A DNA stretch of 64,000 bases. Origin: CAVQCJ01 sp963849365 (GTDB taxonomy: Bacteria > Actinomycetota > Actinomycetes > Prado026). The stretch lies in contig CAWKHA010000004.1 in assembly GCA_963849365.1 (NCBI GenBank), forward strand, positions 930,001 through 994,000, given 5' to 3'. The notes beneath the pieces are model-generated. The model saw only the letters and a list, made by a program, of their open reading frames with translations, was not told the DNA's origin and did no database searches. Numbering within the stretch: the stretch's first letter is position 1; each line of letters begins with the position of its first letter. A program made the position numbers and the translations under genes. Shown in pieces: positions 33,373 to 42,593 of this stretch.

Positions 33373-33594
33373 GTGCCCACCACCACGTACCTGGTCGACG
33401 GGATGACCTGCGAACACTGCGTCCGCGCCGTGACCGAGGAGGTCGGCGCGCTCGAGGGAGTGACCCGGGTCGAGATCGAGCTCGCCGCCGGCGGCAGCTC
33501 CGCCGTCACTGTCACCAGCGAGCACGAGCTGCCGGAGACCGACGTGGCCGCCGCCGTCGGCGAAGCCGGATACGTGCTCGCGGGGCGGCCGTGA
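33373..33594 (+). CDS. copZ: Copper chaperone (HMA domain), CopZ-like
   Basis: The 73-residue protein is one HMA domain with the metal motif G-M-T-C-E-H-C-V. It carries copper(I) to CopA and CsoR in the cytosol. A GTG start was chosen because GGAGG lies 8 bp before it and the protein then begins directly with the first beta strand. It overlaps copA by GTGA. Confidence 0.92.
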   Translation: MPTTTYLVDGMTCEHCVRAVTEEVGALEGVTRVEIELAAGGSSAVTVTSEHELPETDVAAAVGEAGYVLAGRP

Positions 33595-35822
33595 CCGACA
33601 CTCACGTCGACCCGGCGCAGGAGCGCACACTGACGACCGACCTGGCCGTCGGCGGGATGACGTGCGCGTCCTGCGCGGCGCGGGTGGAGAAGCGCCTCAA
33701 CCGGCTCGACGGGGTGGTCGCGACGGTCAACTTCGCGACGGCGCAGGCTCACGTCGACTACCCGGAGCGGCTCGACCCGTACGACCTGGTCGCGACGGTC
33801 GAGGCCGCCGGCTACAGCGCCACGCTGCCCCTGCCGCCCCGGACCGCGGGCTCCAGGGAGCCCGGTGCCGGGGAGCCCGCCGCCGGCGCCGCCGGCTGGT
33901 CCGCGCTGCGCCGGCGGCTGCTCGTGTCCGCGCCGCTGGCAGCCGTGGTCCTGCTGCTCGGGATGGTGCCCGCCCTGCAGGTCTCCGGGTGGCAGTGGTG
34001 GTCGCTGGTCCTCGCCGCGCCGGTCGTCACATGGGGGGCGTGGCCGTTCCACCATGCCGCTTGGACGAACCTGCGCCACGGGGCGACGACCATGGACACG
34101 CTGATCAGTCTCGGTGTGAGCGTCGCGTACGTGTGGTCCGCGGCCGTGCTGCTGCTCGGGCGTGACCAGGAGGTGTACTTCGAGGTCGCTGCGGTCGTGA
34201 CCGTCCTGATCCTGACCGGGCGGCTGCTCGAGGCGCGCGCCACCTACCGGTCCGGCGACGCGCTGCGCGCCCTGCTGGCCCGGGGTGCCAAGGACGCTGC
34301 ACGGCTGGTCGACGACGGCGCCCGGCGCACCGAGGAACGGGTGCCGATCGACCAGCTCGCAGTCGGCGATCTCTTCGTCGTCCGGCCGGGGGAGAACGTG
34401 GCCACCGACGGTGTCGTCGTGGAGGGGGCGTCCGACGTGGACCGGTCGCTGCTCACCGGAGAGTCCGTCCCGGTTCCGGTCGGGCCGGGCGACGCGGTCG
34501 TGGGAGCGACGACCAACGCCGGTGGCCGTCTGGTCGTCCGTGCCACGCGCGTCGGCGCGGACACCCGCCTCGCGCAGATCGGCCGGCTCGTCACGCAGGC
34601 CCAGACCGGTAAGGCGCCGGTGCAACGGCTGGCCGACCGCGTCTCGGCTGTCTTCGTCCCTGTCGTGCTGGTCGTCGCTGCCGGCACCCTGGTGGCGTGG
34701 CTCGCCAGCGGTGCCACCGCGTCGACGGCCGTGAGCGCGGCCGTGGCCGTGCTCATCGTGGCCTGCCCGTGCGCGCTGGGCCTGGCGACGCCGACCGCCT
34801 TGCTCGTCGGCACCGGCAGGGCCGCGCAGCTCGGCATCCTGATCAAGGGCCCGCAGGTGCTGGAGTCCACCCGGGTCGTCGACACCGTCGTCCTGGACAA
34901 GACCGGGACGGTCACCGTCGGCCGGCCGGCGCTGACGTCGGTGGTGGTCGCGCACGGTGTCGACGAACGGGAGCTGCTGCGCCGGGCCGGAGCGGTCGAA
35001 GAGGCCTCGGAGCACCCGCTCGCCCAGGCGGTTGCCGCCGGTGCGACGGCACGGCTCGGCGTCGACCTTCCGCCGGTCGCGGCCTTCGCCAGTGTGCGTG
35101 GCCAGGGTGTGAGCGGCGAGGTCGACGGCGAGGTGGTGGTGGCCGGGCGGCCGTCCTGGGTGCAGGAGCGGATCGGCAGCCCGGTGCCCGGGAAGCTGGA
35201 GGCGGCGGCCGCGGCCGCCATGGGGGACGGGCAGTCGGTCGTGCTGGTCGGCTGGGGCACGGCGGTGCGCGGGCTGCTCACGGTCGCCGACTCGGTCAAG
35301 CCGGGGGCCGCGGCGGCCGTTGACGACCTGCGTGCGCTCGGGCTGCAGCCGATGCTGCTCACCGGCGACGGCCCGCAAGCGGCCCGGGCCGTCGCGCACG
35401 CGGTCGGGATCGATGAGGTCGTGGCGGACGTGCGGCCCGAGGGGAAGGTCGCGGCGGTCGGGCGGCTGCAGGGCCAGGGGCGGGTCGTGGCGATGGTCGG
35501 CGACGGTGTGAACGACGCCGCCGCGCTGGCCGCGGCCGACCTGGGCATCGCGATGGGGACCGGCGCCGACGTGGCCATCGAGGCCTCCGACCTGACCGTC
35601 GTGAGTGGGGAGCTCGGCGCGGTGGCGACCGCGGTGCGGCTGTCCCGCTCGACGCTGCGAACGATCAAGGGGAACCTGTTCTGGGCCTTCGCCTACAACG
35701 TGGCCGCGCTGCCGCTGGCCGCGGCCGGGCGGCTCTCCCCGATGCTCGCGGGTGCGGCGATGGCGTTCAGCAGCGTCTTCGTCGTGACGAACAGTCTCCG
35801 GCTGCGACGGTTCCGGCCGTGA
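33591..35822 (+). CDS. copA: Copper-exporting P-type ATPase (P1B), CopA-like
   Basis: The 743-residue pump has one N-terminal HMA domain (G-M-T-C-A-S-C), eight predicted membrane spans, the transport motif C392-P-C394, phosphorylation site D436-K-T-G-T, the E-H-P-L loop that binds ATP, and G-D-G-V-N-D near the C-terminus. Cys-Pro-Cys with a copZ/csoR context identifies a copper(I) exporter. It overlaps copZ and the peptide deformylase gene by 4 nt each. Confidence 0.95.
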   Translation: MTDTHVDPAQERTLTTDLAVGGMTCASCAARVEKRLNRLDGVVATVNFATAQAHVDYPERLDPYDLVATVEAAGYSATLPLPPRTAGSREPGAGEPAAGAAGWSALRRRLLVSAPLAAVVLLLGMVPALQVSGWQWWSLVLAAPVVTWGAWPFHHAAWTNLRHGATTMDTLISLGVSVAYVWSAAVLLLGRDQEVYFEVAAVVTVLILTGRLLEARATYRSGDALRALLARGAKDAARLVDDGARRTEERVPIDQLAVGDLFVVRPGENVATDGVVVEGASDVDRSLLTGESVPVPVGPGDAVVGATTNAGGRLVVRATRVGADTRLAQIGRLVTQAQTGKAPVQRLADRVSAVFVPVVLVVAAGTLVAWLASGATASTAVSAAVAVLIVACPCALGLATPTALLVGTGRAAQLGILIKGPQVLESTRVVDTVVLDKTGTVTVGRPALTSVVVAHGVDERELLRRAGAVEEASEHPLAQAVAAGATARLGVDLPPVAAFASVRGQGVSGEVDGEVVVAGRPSWVQERIGSPVPGKLEAAAAAAMGDGQSVVLVGWGTAVRGLLTVADSVKPGAAAAVDDLRALGLQPMLLTGDGPQAARAVAHAVGIDEVVADVRPEGKVAAVGRLQGQGRVVAMVGDGVNDAAALAAADLGIAMGTGADVAIEASDLTVVSGELGAVATAVRLSRSTLRTIKGNLFWAFAYNVAALPLAAAGRLSPMLAGAAMAFSSVFVVTNSLRLRRFRP

Positions 35823-36361
35823 ACGGCGACGACGATCTGCGACCCGGTGCCGACGGCCGTGCGCTGCCGATCGTGCAGGTCGGCGACCCCGTGCTGCGCG
35901 CGACCTGCGTCGAGGTGACGGCGTACGACACCGGGCTGGCCGCGCTCGTCGCCGACATGTTCGCCAGCATGTACGCGGCCGAGGGCGTCGGGCTGGCCGC
36001 GAACCAGGTGGGCCGCACCGAGCGGGTGTTCGTGTACGACTGCCCGGACGAGGACGGCGTGCGTCGCCGCGGCGCCGTTGTCAACCCGGTGCTCACCCTG
36101 CCGGTGCCCGGCGAGCGCGTGCTGGCGGAGGCCGAGGAGGGGTGCCTGTCCGTCCTCGGCGAGAGCGCTGAGCTGGCCCGGCCGGACCGGGCGGTTGTGA
36201 CGGGCTTCGACGAGCACGGCGAGCCGGTGACCGTCACCGGGACCGGTCTGCTCGCGCGCTGTCTGCAGCACGAGGTCGACCACCTCGACGGTGGGCTGTA
36301 CATCGACCGGCTCTCGCTCCTGCAGCGGCGCCGCATCCTGCGCGCCCACACTCGCCAGTAG
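35819..36361 (+). CDS. def: Peptide deformylase
   Basis: The 180-residue enzyme removes the formyl group from new proteins. All three motifs are present: G-V-G-L-A-A-N-Q, E-E-G-C-L-S and H-E-V-D-H (metal-binding HExxH). It starts at a GTG overlapping the copA stop (GTGA), which is unusual, since def is more often next to fmt. A copper-linked operon may point to a second, metal-stress-related deformylase; a second gene elsewhere would be expected. Confidence 0.93.
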   Translation: MNGDDDLRPGADGRALPIVQVGDPVLRATCVEVTAYDTGLAALVADMFASMYAAEGVGLAANQVGRTERVFVYDCPDEDGVRRRGAVVNPVLTLPVPGERVLAEAEEGCLSVLGESAELARPDRAVVTGFDEHGEPVTVTGTGLLARCLQHEVDHLDGGLYIDRLSLLQRRRILRAHTRQ

Positions 36362-36398
36362 CCGCCGCTCCACCCGGCGGGATGTCGCTGTTGAGGCG

Positions 36399-38375
36399 TC
36401 AGCTGCGGGTCATCGACCGGGCGCTGAGCCAGTCGCGCAGCGCGTCCGGGTCCATCGGGCGCCCGGTGTAGTAGCCCTGGATGACGTCCGCCCCGACCGC
36501 CTGCAGCGCCACCAGGGTGACTCCGTCCTCGACACCCTCGGCGACGACGGCGAGCCCCAGGTTGTGCCCGAGGTCCACGGCGCTCTGCACGAGCGCGGTG
36601 TTGCTGTCGTTCGTCGCCATGTCCCGCACGAACGTCCGGTCGACCTTCAGCTCGTCCACCGGCAGGATCTTCAGGTACGCCATCGAGGAGTAGCCCGTGC
36701 CGAAGTCGTCCACCGACAGGCGCACGCCCATGCGGTGCAGCTCGCCCAGCACGGCCAGCGCGCGGTCCGGGTCGACCATGATCGTGCTCTCGGTGATCTC
36801 CAGGCAGAGCATGTCGGCGGGTACGCCGGCCGCCTCGAGCTGAGCGGCGACCGAGGCCGGGAACGCGGCGTCGAGCAGGCATCGGGTGCTCACGTTCACC
36901 GCGACCGGCAAGCGCTGCCCGTGGTCGAGCCGGTCACGTGCGAAGGCCAGCGACTGGTCGATCACCGTGGTCGTGATGCGGTGGATCAGCGTCGTGCTCT
37001 CGGCGAGCGCGATGAAGTCGGCCGGCATGAGCAGCCCGCGCGCCGGGTGCCGCCAGCGGACGAGCGCCTCGACCCCGACGAGGTCACCGGTGTCGGCGGC
37101 CACTTTCGGCTGGAAGTACGCCACCAGCTGGTCGCCGTCCAGGGCCTGCCGCAGCTCGCCGAGCACGGCGAGCCGGTTCGGGCCTCCGTCCTCGTGCCCG
37201 ACGGCGTAGTGCACGTGGCCGCAGCGTTCGGACTTGGCCGCGTACATCGCACTGTCCGCGCGACGGGCCAGGTCGGTCACCTGGGTGGCCAGGTCGCGGG
37301 CCGGCGTCTGGCTGTCGGGATCCGGCCGGGAGTAGGTGGCGATGCCGATGCTGGCCTCGATCCCGACCGACACGCCGTCGAGGTCGAAGGGCTGCTCCAG
37401 CGCCGCCGCGATGCGCTGGGCGACCCGGGTCCCGGCCGCGCGCCCGCCGGAGGCGAGCAGCGCCGCGAACTCGTCGCCGCCGAAGCGGGCGATGGTGTCG
37501 CCCGGCCGCATCACCGCGCTCAGCCGTGCGGCCATCTCGATCAGCAGCTCGTCGCCGAGGTGGTGGCCGAGAGTGTCGTTGACCTCCTTGAACTGGTCGA
37601 GGTCGAGCATCATGACCACCGGCTCGGCCCCGGACCGGGCCGCGGCCGCGAGCGCCTGGCGTGCCCGGTCGAGGAACAGCATGCGGTTGGGTAGGCCGGT
37701 CAGCGCGTCGTGCACGGCCTGCCGCTCGATCGCGAGCCGGTGCCGGCGCTTGAGCAGTCCGAGCAGCCCGAGGGCTAGCAGTGCGAGCGCGAGGACGGCC
37801 GGCGTACCGACACGCAGGATCTGACCTTCGCGCGCGACCGTGCTCAGGTCGTTCTCCGCCTCGGTGGTGTGCTGGCTCTGCAGCACGCCGAGCGTGCTCT
37901 GCACCTGTTCGGTGAGCGGCGTCATCTCGGACTGGTACAGCGTGCGCGCCTCGTCGACCCGGCCGCGCACGACGAGTGTGAACGTGCGCCGGGCCAACGT
38001 CTCGTACTGCGTCTGCGCCAGCAGCAGGCGGGTGAGTGTCCGTTGCTCGGAGGCGACCTGCGCGGACGGCTCACCCTTGAGCACGGTCAAGGTGTCGTCG
38101 AGTCCCCGCGACAGCGTCTCGTACCGGTCGCGCAGCGGCGGGCTCTTGGTGAGAAGGAACGACCCGAGCGCGTCCGACTCGGCGACGGAGTAGAAGCGTG
38201 CCTGCTGGTAGAGGTTCGACGCGGTCACGCTGGACTGTGCTGTCTGCGTCGTCCGGTTCAGCTCGACGCTCGCGGTCAGGGCCACGGCGCAGAGTGCGGC
38301 AAGGGTCAGCCCGAGGACGAGGCTCGCGGCTCGGCTCGCCCTCTGCCGTCGCAGCCCGGTGCTGACCCGTCCCAT
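36399..38375 (-). CDS. Membrane GGDEF-EAL protein (cyclic di-GMP synthesis/breakdown)
   Basis: The 658-residue protein has two membrane spans (about 18-38 and 188-207) with an external helical sensor domain of about 150 residues between them, then a GGDEF domain (R-F-G-G-D-E-F) and an EAL domain (V-E-A-L-V-R-W; D-D-F-G-T-G-Y-S-S; V-A-E-G-V-E-D). Both active sites look intact, so it may make and destroy cyclic di-GMP. The direction probably depends on a signal sensed outside. Confidence 0.93.
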   Translation of the reverse strand: MGRVSTGLRRQRASRAASLVLGLTLAALCAVALTASVELNRTTQTAQSSVTASNLYQQARFYSVAESDALGSFLLTKSPPLRDRYETLSRGLDDTLTVLKGEPSAQVASEQRTLTRLLLAQTQYETLARRTFTLVVRGRVDEARTLYQSEMTPLTEQVQSTLGVLQSQHTTEAENDLSTVAREGQILRVGTPAVLALALLALGLLGLLKRRHRLAIERQAVHDALTGLPNRMLFLDRARQALAAAARSGAEPVVMMLDLDQFKEVNDTLGHHLGDELLIEMAARLSAVMRPGDTIARFGGDEFAALLASGGRAAGTRVAQRIAAALEQPFDLDGVSVGIEASIGIATYSRPDPDSQTPARDLATQVTDLARRADSAMYAAKSERCGHVHYAVGHEDGGPNRLAVLGELRQALDGDQLVAYFQPKVAADTGDLVGVEALVRWRHPARGLLMPADFIALAESTTLIHRITTTVIDQSLAFARDRLDHGQRLPVAVNVSTRCLLDAAFPASVAAQLEAAGVPADMLCLEITESTIMVDPDRALAVLGELHRMGVRLSVDDFGTGYSSMAYLKILPVDELKVDRTFVRDMATNDSNTALVQSAVDLGHNLGLAVVAEGVEDGVTLVALQAVGADVIQGYYTGRPMDPDALRDWLSARSMTRS

Positions 38376-38456
38376 CCTCGGAGTCTCGACGGGGACCGGC
38401 CCGAACCTGAGCGTGGTCTCACGCTCAGCGACCGGCGGCGGCCGCGCGCGGCGAGG

Positions 38457-38831
38457 TCAGCGGTAGCGGAAGCCGTCCAGGAACCGGCGGAACAGCCCGC
38501 CTTCGCGGCGGAGCGCCGGCGCGGGCGCCGGGGCCGAGGCGCGCCGGGTCGCGATCGGCCGGTCGTAGTCGGTCCGGCTGATCGCGTCGACCACCTGGGC
38601 CTCGTCGAAGTCCTCCGACCCGTCGATCACGGGGACGAACCCGACCAGGACGCCGTCGAGCATGACCTGCGCCTCGAGCTCGGCTGTGCCGTCGCTGTCC
38701 CAGACGGCCTGGCGGCCGCCCGGCAGGTCCACCCGGACGCCGAACTGGTAGACGCCGGCTTTCTCCATGTGCGCGTCCACGCCGCGCTCGCGCAGCGCGT
38801 CGACCACGCGCCTGGCCCGGTTCTCGTCCAC
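38457..38831 (-). CDS. Small protein of unknown function
   Basis: The 124-residue soluble protein starts at GTG with V-D-A-L-R-E-R-G-V-D-A-H-M-E-K-A-G-V-Y-Q-F-G-V-R-V-D-L-P-G-G-R-Q-A-V-W-D-S, followed by an acidic middle and a basic R-R-F-L-D-G-F tail. Similar short proteins are found in actinobacteria, but I know of no function. Codon use resembles its neighbours, so it is likely real. It lies 15 bp after the ABC-F gene and may be co-transcribed with it. Confidence 0.65.
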   Translation of the reverse strand: MDENRARRVVDALRERGVDAHMEKAGVYQFGVRVDLPGGRQAVWDSDGTAELEAQVMLDGVLVGFVPVIDGSEDFDEAQVVDAISRTDYDRPIATRRASAPAPAPALRREGGLFRRFLDGFRYR

Positions 38832-38846
38832 GGCCCCAAACGTACG

Positions 38847-40493
38847 TCAGTCGGGGGCGATCTCCGTGACCAGGCCGTCCGCCACCTCCCAGCGGCGGGT
38901 GAGCCGGACGGTGTCGAGCATCCGCCGGTCGTGCGTGACGAGCACGAACGTGCCGCCGAAGGAGTCCAGGGCCTGTTCGAGCTGCTCGATGGCCGGCAGG
39001 TCGAGGTGATTGGTGGGCTCGTCCAGCACGAGCAGGTTGACGCCGCGCGCCTGCAGGAGCGCGAGCGCGGCCCTGGTCCGCTCGCCCGGCGACAGCCCCG
39101 CGGCGGGTCGGTCCACGTGGCCCGCGCCGAGGCCGAACTTGGCCAGGAGCGTGCGGACGTCGGCGCCCGGCCAGTCCGGGACCTGCTCGGAGAAGGCGCG
39201 GCCCAGCGGCTGCGGACCGAGGAACAGCCCGCGGGCCTGGTCGACCTCGCCGACCACGGTCCCCGGTCCCAGGTGACGGGCGCCCGCGGTGAGCGGCACC
39301 CGGCCGAGCAGGGCCGCGAGCAACGTCGACTTGCCGCCGCCGTTCGGACCGGTGACGGCCACCCGGTCGGTCCGGTCCAGCTGCAGGTCGACCGGTCCGA
39401 GCCGGAAGCCGCCGAGCTGCACCTGCGCGCCGCGCAGGGTCGCCACCACCTCGCCGGAGCGCGGCGCCTCGGCGATCGCGAACTGCAGCGTCCATTCCTT
39501 GCGCGGCTCCTCGACGGTGGCGAGGCGCTCGATCATCCGGTCGGTCTGCCGGGCCTTGGCCGCCTGCTTCTCCGAGGACTCCGCGCGGAACTTGCGGCCG
39601 ATCTTGTCTTTGTCTCGTGCCTTGCGCCGTGCGTTGCGTACGCCCTTCTCCATCCAGGCGCGCTGCAAGCGGGCCCGGGACTCCAGCTCCGACCTGCGTG
39701 CGGCGTAGTCGTCGTACGCCTGTCGCGCCTGCACCCGGGCGACCGACCGCTCCTCCAGGTAGGAGTCGTAGCCACCGCCGTACACCGCGGCTCGCTGCAG
39801 GCTGCGGTCCAGCTCGAGCACCGTCGTCACCGTGCGCGACAGGAACTCGCGGTCGTGGCTGACGACGACGATCCCCGCGTCGACGCCGTCGACGAACTCC
39901 TCGAGCCGGTCGAGCCCGTCGATGTCCAGGTCGTTGGTCGGTTCGTCGAGCAGGTAGAGGTCGTAGCGCGACAGCAGCAGTGCGGCCAGCCCGACGCGGG
40001 CCGCCTGGCCGCCGGAGAGCACGGCCAACGGCAGGTCGACGTCGACGGTCAGCCCGAGGTCGGCCGCCACGACCGGGATGCGCTCGTCCAGGTCCGGGCC
40101 GCCCATCGCCAGCCACGCCTCGAGGGCCCCGGCGTACCGGTCGCCGGCGCCGGCCGACTCGTCAGCCAGGTCGTGCGCGGCGGACTCCATCGCAGCGGTC
40201 GCCGGTCCGACGCCGGTGCGCCGGTGCAGCCACGCCCGCACGGTCTCGCCGGCGTGGCGGTCCGGCTCCTGCGTGAGGAACCCGACGTGGGCGGTGCGCG
40301 GCGAGAGGTCGACCGTGCCGGTGTCCGGCGCCAGCCGGCCGGCCAGCACGCGCAGCAGCGTCGACTTGCCGGCGCCGTTCGGACCGACCAGCCCGACCAC
40401 GTCGCCCGGCGCGACCGTCAGGTCGAGGGCGGAGAACAGGACGCGGTCGCCGTGCCCGACGGACAGGTCGCGGGCGACCACGACCGCACTCAA
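38847..40493 (-). CDS. ABC-F family ATPase
   Basis: The 548-residue soluble protein has two ABC domains and no membrane span: Walker A G-P-N-G-A-G-K-S-T and G-P-N-G-G-G-K-S-T, signatures L-S-G-G-Q-A-A-R and L-S-P-G-E-R-T-R, Walker B L-D-E-P-T-N-D-L-D and L-D-E-P-T-N-H-L-D. A charged linker with many Arg/Lys (A-R-R-K-A-R-D-K-D-K-I-G) joins them. ABC-F proteins bind ribosomes; some protect against antibiotics. A TTG start overlaps the upstream stop (TTGA); GTG 40481 is an alternative. Confidence 0.9.
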   Translation of the reverse strand: MSAVVVARDLSVGHGDRVLFSALDLTVAPGDVVGLVGPNGAGKSTLLRVLAGRLAPDTGTVDLSPRTAHVGFLTQEPDRHAGETVRAWLHRRTGVGPATAAMESAAHDLADESAGAGDRYAGALEAWLAMGGPDLDERIPVVAADLGLTVDVDLPLAVLSGGQAARVGLAALLLSRYDLYLLDEPTNDLDIDGLDRLEEFVDGVDAGIVVVSHDREFLSRTVTTVLELDRSLQRAAVYGGGYDSYLEERSVARVQARQAYDDYAARRSELESRARLQRAWMEKGVRNARRKARDKDKIGRKFRAESSEKQAAKARQTDRMIERLATVEEPRKEWTLQFAIAEAPRSGEVVATLRGAQVQLGGFRLGPVDLQLDRTDRVAVTGPNGGGKSTLLAALLGRVPLTAGARHLGPGTVVGEVDQARGLFLGPQPLGRAFSEQVPDWPGADVRTLLAKFGLGAGHVDRPAAGLSPGERTRAALALLQARGVNLLVLDEPTNHLDLPAIEQLEQALDSFGGTFVLVTHDRRMLDTVRLTRRWEVADGLVTEIAPD

Positions 40494-40708
40494 CGGGCGG
40501 CCGCCCCGCGCACCTCGAGGTGGTCGAGCAGGTGGGCCGTGGCGGCGGCGACGGCTTCGACCGCCTCGTCGAACGCCTCGGCGTTGTGGGCGGCGGGCTT
40601 GCGGAAGCCGCTGACCTTCCGCACGTACTGCAGGGCGGCGGCCCGGACGTCCTCGTCGGTCACGTCCTCGGTGTACGGCTCGCGCAGGGTCTTGATGCTC
40701 CGGCACAT
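40490..40708 (-). CDS. DUF2277 family protein
   Basis: The 72-residue product matches the pattern of DUF2277: M-C-R-S-I-K-T-L-R at the start, T-D-E-D-V-R-A-A-A-L-Q-Y-V-R-K-V-S-G-F-R-K-P, then F-D-E-A-V-E-A-V-A-A-A-T. The family is widespread in actinobacteria and related to DNA-binding-like small proteins, but its role is unknown. It overlaps the ABC-F gene by TTGA. Confidence 0.88.
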   Translation of the reverse strand: MCRSIKTLREPYTEDVTDEDVRAAALQYVRKVSGFRKPAAHNAEAFDEAVEAVAAATAHLLDHLEVRGAAAR

Positions 40709-40739
40709 GACCCGACCGTAGCCCGCGCCGCCGTCTCGT

Positions 40740-40779
40740 GTCAGACCGAGGCCGGGCCATAGCCCGGCCTCGGTCTGAC
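40740..40779. other. Perfect 18-bp-arm hairpin between divergent genes
   Basis: Arms 40740-40757 and 40762-40779 are perfect complements (GTCAGACCGAGGCCGGGC and its complement) around the loop CATA. The two flanking genes are divergent, so this is not an ordinary 3' terminator; it would sit in the leader of both. It may be a terminator-like insulator, a regulator site or the target of a processing event. Confidence 0.7.
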
Positions 40780-40792
40780 GGGTCGGGTCCGC

Positions 40793-41059
40793 ATGGATGA
40801 TGGACAGGTGAAGCTCAAGCTCGACCTGCACGACATCTACAACCACGGCGGCGAGATCGACCGCGCGCTGCAGGCCGTCATCGACGAGGCCGTCGCCAAG
40901 AAGGCGAAGCTCGTCGAGATCATCCCGGGCAAGGGGAGCGGTGCCCTCAAGAAGCACGTGCTGCGGTTCCTGGACCGCAAGGACATCAAGGCGCTCTACC
41001 ACCGTGTGGAGAAGGACTCCGACAACTGGGGCCGGATCTTCGTCCACTTCCGCTGGTAG
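40793..41059 (+). CDS. Smr-domain protein
   Basis: The 88-residue protein is a stand-alone Smr (small MutS-related) domain: L-K-L-D-L-H-D-I-Y, then A-K-L-V-E-I-I-P-G-K-G-S-G-A-L-K-K-H-V, and F-V-H-F. The L-D-L-H and G-x-G motifs are those of Smr nucleases. Many act as endonucleases on RNA or branched DNA. A GTG at 40808 is an alternative start. Confidence 0.88.
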   Translation: MDDGQVKLKLDLHDIYNHGGEIDRALQAVIDEAVAKKAKLVEIIPGKGSGALKKHVLRFLDRKDIKALYHRVEKDSDNWGRIFVHFRW

Positions 41060-41100
41060 CTGGCAAGCGTCTCGCCGGTGGGGCGGGAGAGGATGGAGCC

Positions 41101-42567
41101 GTGAGTTCGACACCCACGACGGCGAGCTCCGCCGACGTCGGGCTGCGGTCGGAGCGTGGCCCGGTCCTGGTCGCGCTGATGCTCTCCGTGGCGCTGGTCG
41201 CGCTGGACAGCACGATCATCGCGACCGCGGTGCCGTCGATCGTGCGCCAGCTCGGCGGCTTCTCCCAGTTCCCGTGGCTGTTCTCGATCTACCTGCTCAC
41301 CCAGGCCGTCACGGTGCCGCTGTACGGCAAGTTCGCCGACCTGCGCGGCCGCCGGCCGGTGCTGTTCTTCGGCATCGGCGTCTTCCTGCTCGGCTCGGTG
41401 CTGTGCGGCGTCGCCTGGAGCATGCCCGCGCTCATCGCGTTCCGCGGGCTGCAGGGGATCGGGGCCGGTGCTGTGCTGCCGATGACGGTGACGATCGTCG
41501 GCGACCAGTACAGCGTGGCGGAACGGGCGAAGGTCCAGGGCTACATCGCCAGCGTCTGGGCCGTCTCCTCCGTCGTCGGGCCGACGCTCGGTGGCGTCTT
41601 CGCGCAGTACCTGTCCTGGCGCTGGATCTTCTTCGTGAACCTCCCGATCGGTGCGCTCGCCCTCTGGATGCTGGCCCGGCACTTCACCGAGAAGGTGACC
41701 CGTGAGCGGCACGCCATCGACTTCGCCGGGGCCGTGCTGCTCACTGCAGGCTGCTCGCTGGTCATCCTCGGCCTGCTCGAGGGCGGCGTCGCCTGGGCCT
41801 GGTCGTCCTGGCCGAGCGCGGCCGTCTTCTCGGTGGGCACGGTGCTCCTGGTGGCCTTCGTCCTGGTCGAGCGCCGGGCCGCCGAGCCGGTCCTGCCGCT
41901 GTGGGTGTTCCGTCCGCGCGTGCTCGTGGGCGGCAACCTCACGGCGGCCGGGGTGGGGGCGGTGCTGATCGTGCTGAGCTCGTACGTGCCCACGTATGTC
42001 CAGGAGGTGCTCGGGACCGGCGCGGTCGTGGCCGGGCTCGCGCTGGCCGCGCTCACGATCGGGTGGCCGATCGCGGCGACGCTCGCGGGGCGGGTGTACA
42101 TCCGCATCGGCTTCCGGGACACCGCGCTGATCGGCGTGGCCGTCCTGCTGGCGGGCACCGTGCTGTGCGCGCTGCTGCCCGCGACGGCCCACGTCTGGGA
42201 GGTCGCGGCGGCCTGCTTCGTCGTCGGCGTCGGGCTGGGCCTGACGAACGTCCCCACGCTGGTCGCCGTGCAGTCGGTCGTCGGCTGGCGGCACCGTGGC
42301 GTCGTGACAGCGACCAACATGTTCAGCCGGTCGATCGGCAGCGCGGTCGGCGTGGCGATCTTCGGGGCTGTCGCCAACGCCGCGTTCGCGGCCAGCTCGG
42401 CCGGCCAACCCGCCGGCGAGGCCGGGCACCTGTCGCCGACCGCCGTGTTCGACGCGACGCACCAGGTCTTCCTCGGGCTGATCCTGGTGGCTCTGGCGCT
42501 GGGCGCGGCGGTGCTGCTGATCCCGCGGCAGGTTCACGAGCTGGACGTGGCGGCCCTCTCGGGCTGA
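41101..42567 (+). CDS. MFS drug exporter, 14-span DHA2 (EmrB/QacA) type
   Basis: The 488-residue membrane protein has 14 predicted spans. It shows the DHA2 pattern near the start (L-D-S-T-I-I-A-T-A-V-P-S-I), motif A G-K-F-A-D-L-R-G-R-R, and the antiporter motif C region V-V-G-P-T-L-G-G. It should export a hydrophobic compound in exchange for protons. No regulator gene is adjacent. It starts at GTG; the stop lies just before a convergent lipoprotein gene. Confidence 0.92.
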   Translation: MSSTPTTASSADVGLRSERGPVLVALMLSVALVALDSTIIATAVPSIVRQLGGFSQFPWLFSIYLLTQAVTVPLYGKFADLRGRRPVLFFGIGVFLLGSVLCGVAWSMPALIAFRGLQGIGAGAVLPMTVTIVGDQYSVAERAKVQGYIASVWAVSSVVGPTLGGVFAQYLSWRWIFFVNLPIGALALWMLARHFTEKVTRERHAIDFAGAVLLTAGCSLVILGLLEGGVAWAWSSWPSAAVFSVGTVLLVAFVLVERRAAEPVLPLWVFRPRVLVGGNLTAAGVGAVLIVLSSYVPTYVQEVLGTGAVVAGLALAALTIGWPIAATLAGRVYIRIGFRDTALIGVAVLLAGTVLCALLPATAHVWEVAAACFVVGVGLGLTNVPTLVAVQSVVGWRHRGVVTATNMFSRSIGSAVGVAIFGAVANAAFAASSAGQPAGEAGHLSPTAVFDATHQVFLGLILVALALGAAVLLIPRQVHELDVAALSG

Positions 42568-42593
42568 GTGGGCGCAACCGCGCGCGCCCGCGC

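Noticed and set aside
30882..35399. A 1505-codon open frame on the minus strand across the copper genes
   Set aside because: It is antisense to the NiCoT, csoR, copZ and copA genes, has repetitive Arg/Gly/Asp-rich composition typical of shadow frames in high-GC DNA, and shows no domain.
37869..40721. A 950-codon plus-strand frame opposite the GGDEF-EAL and ABC-F genes
   Set aside because: Both minus-strand genes are supported by complete motif sets; the plus frame has none and is Arg/His-biased.
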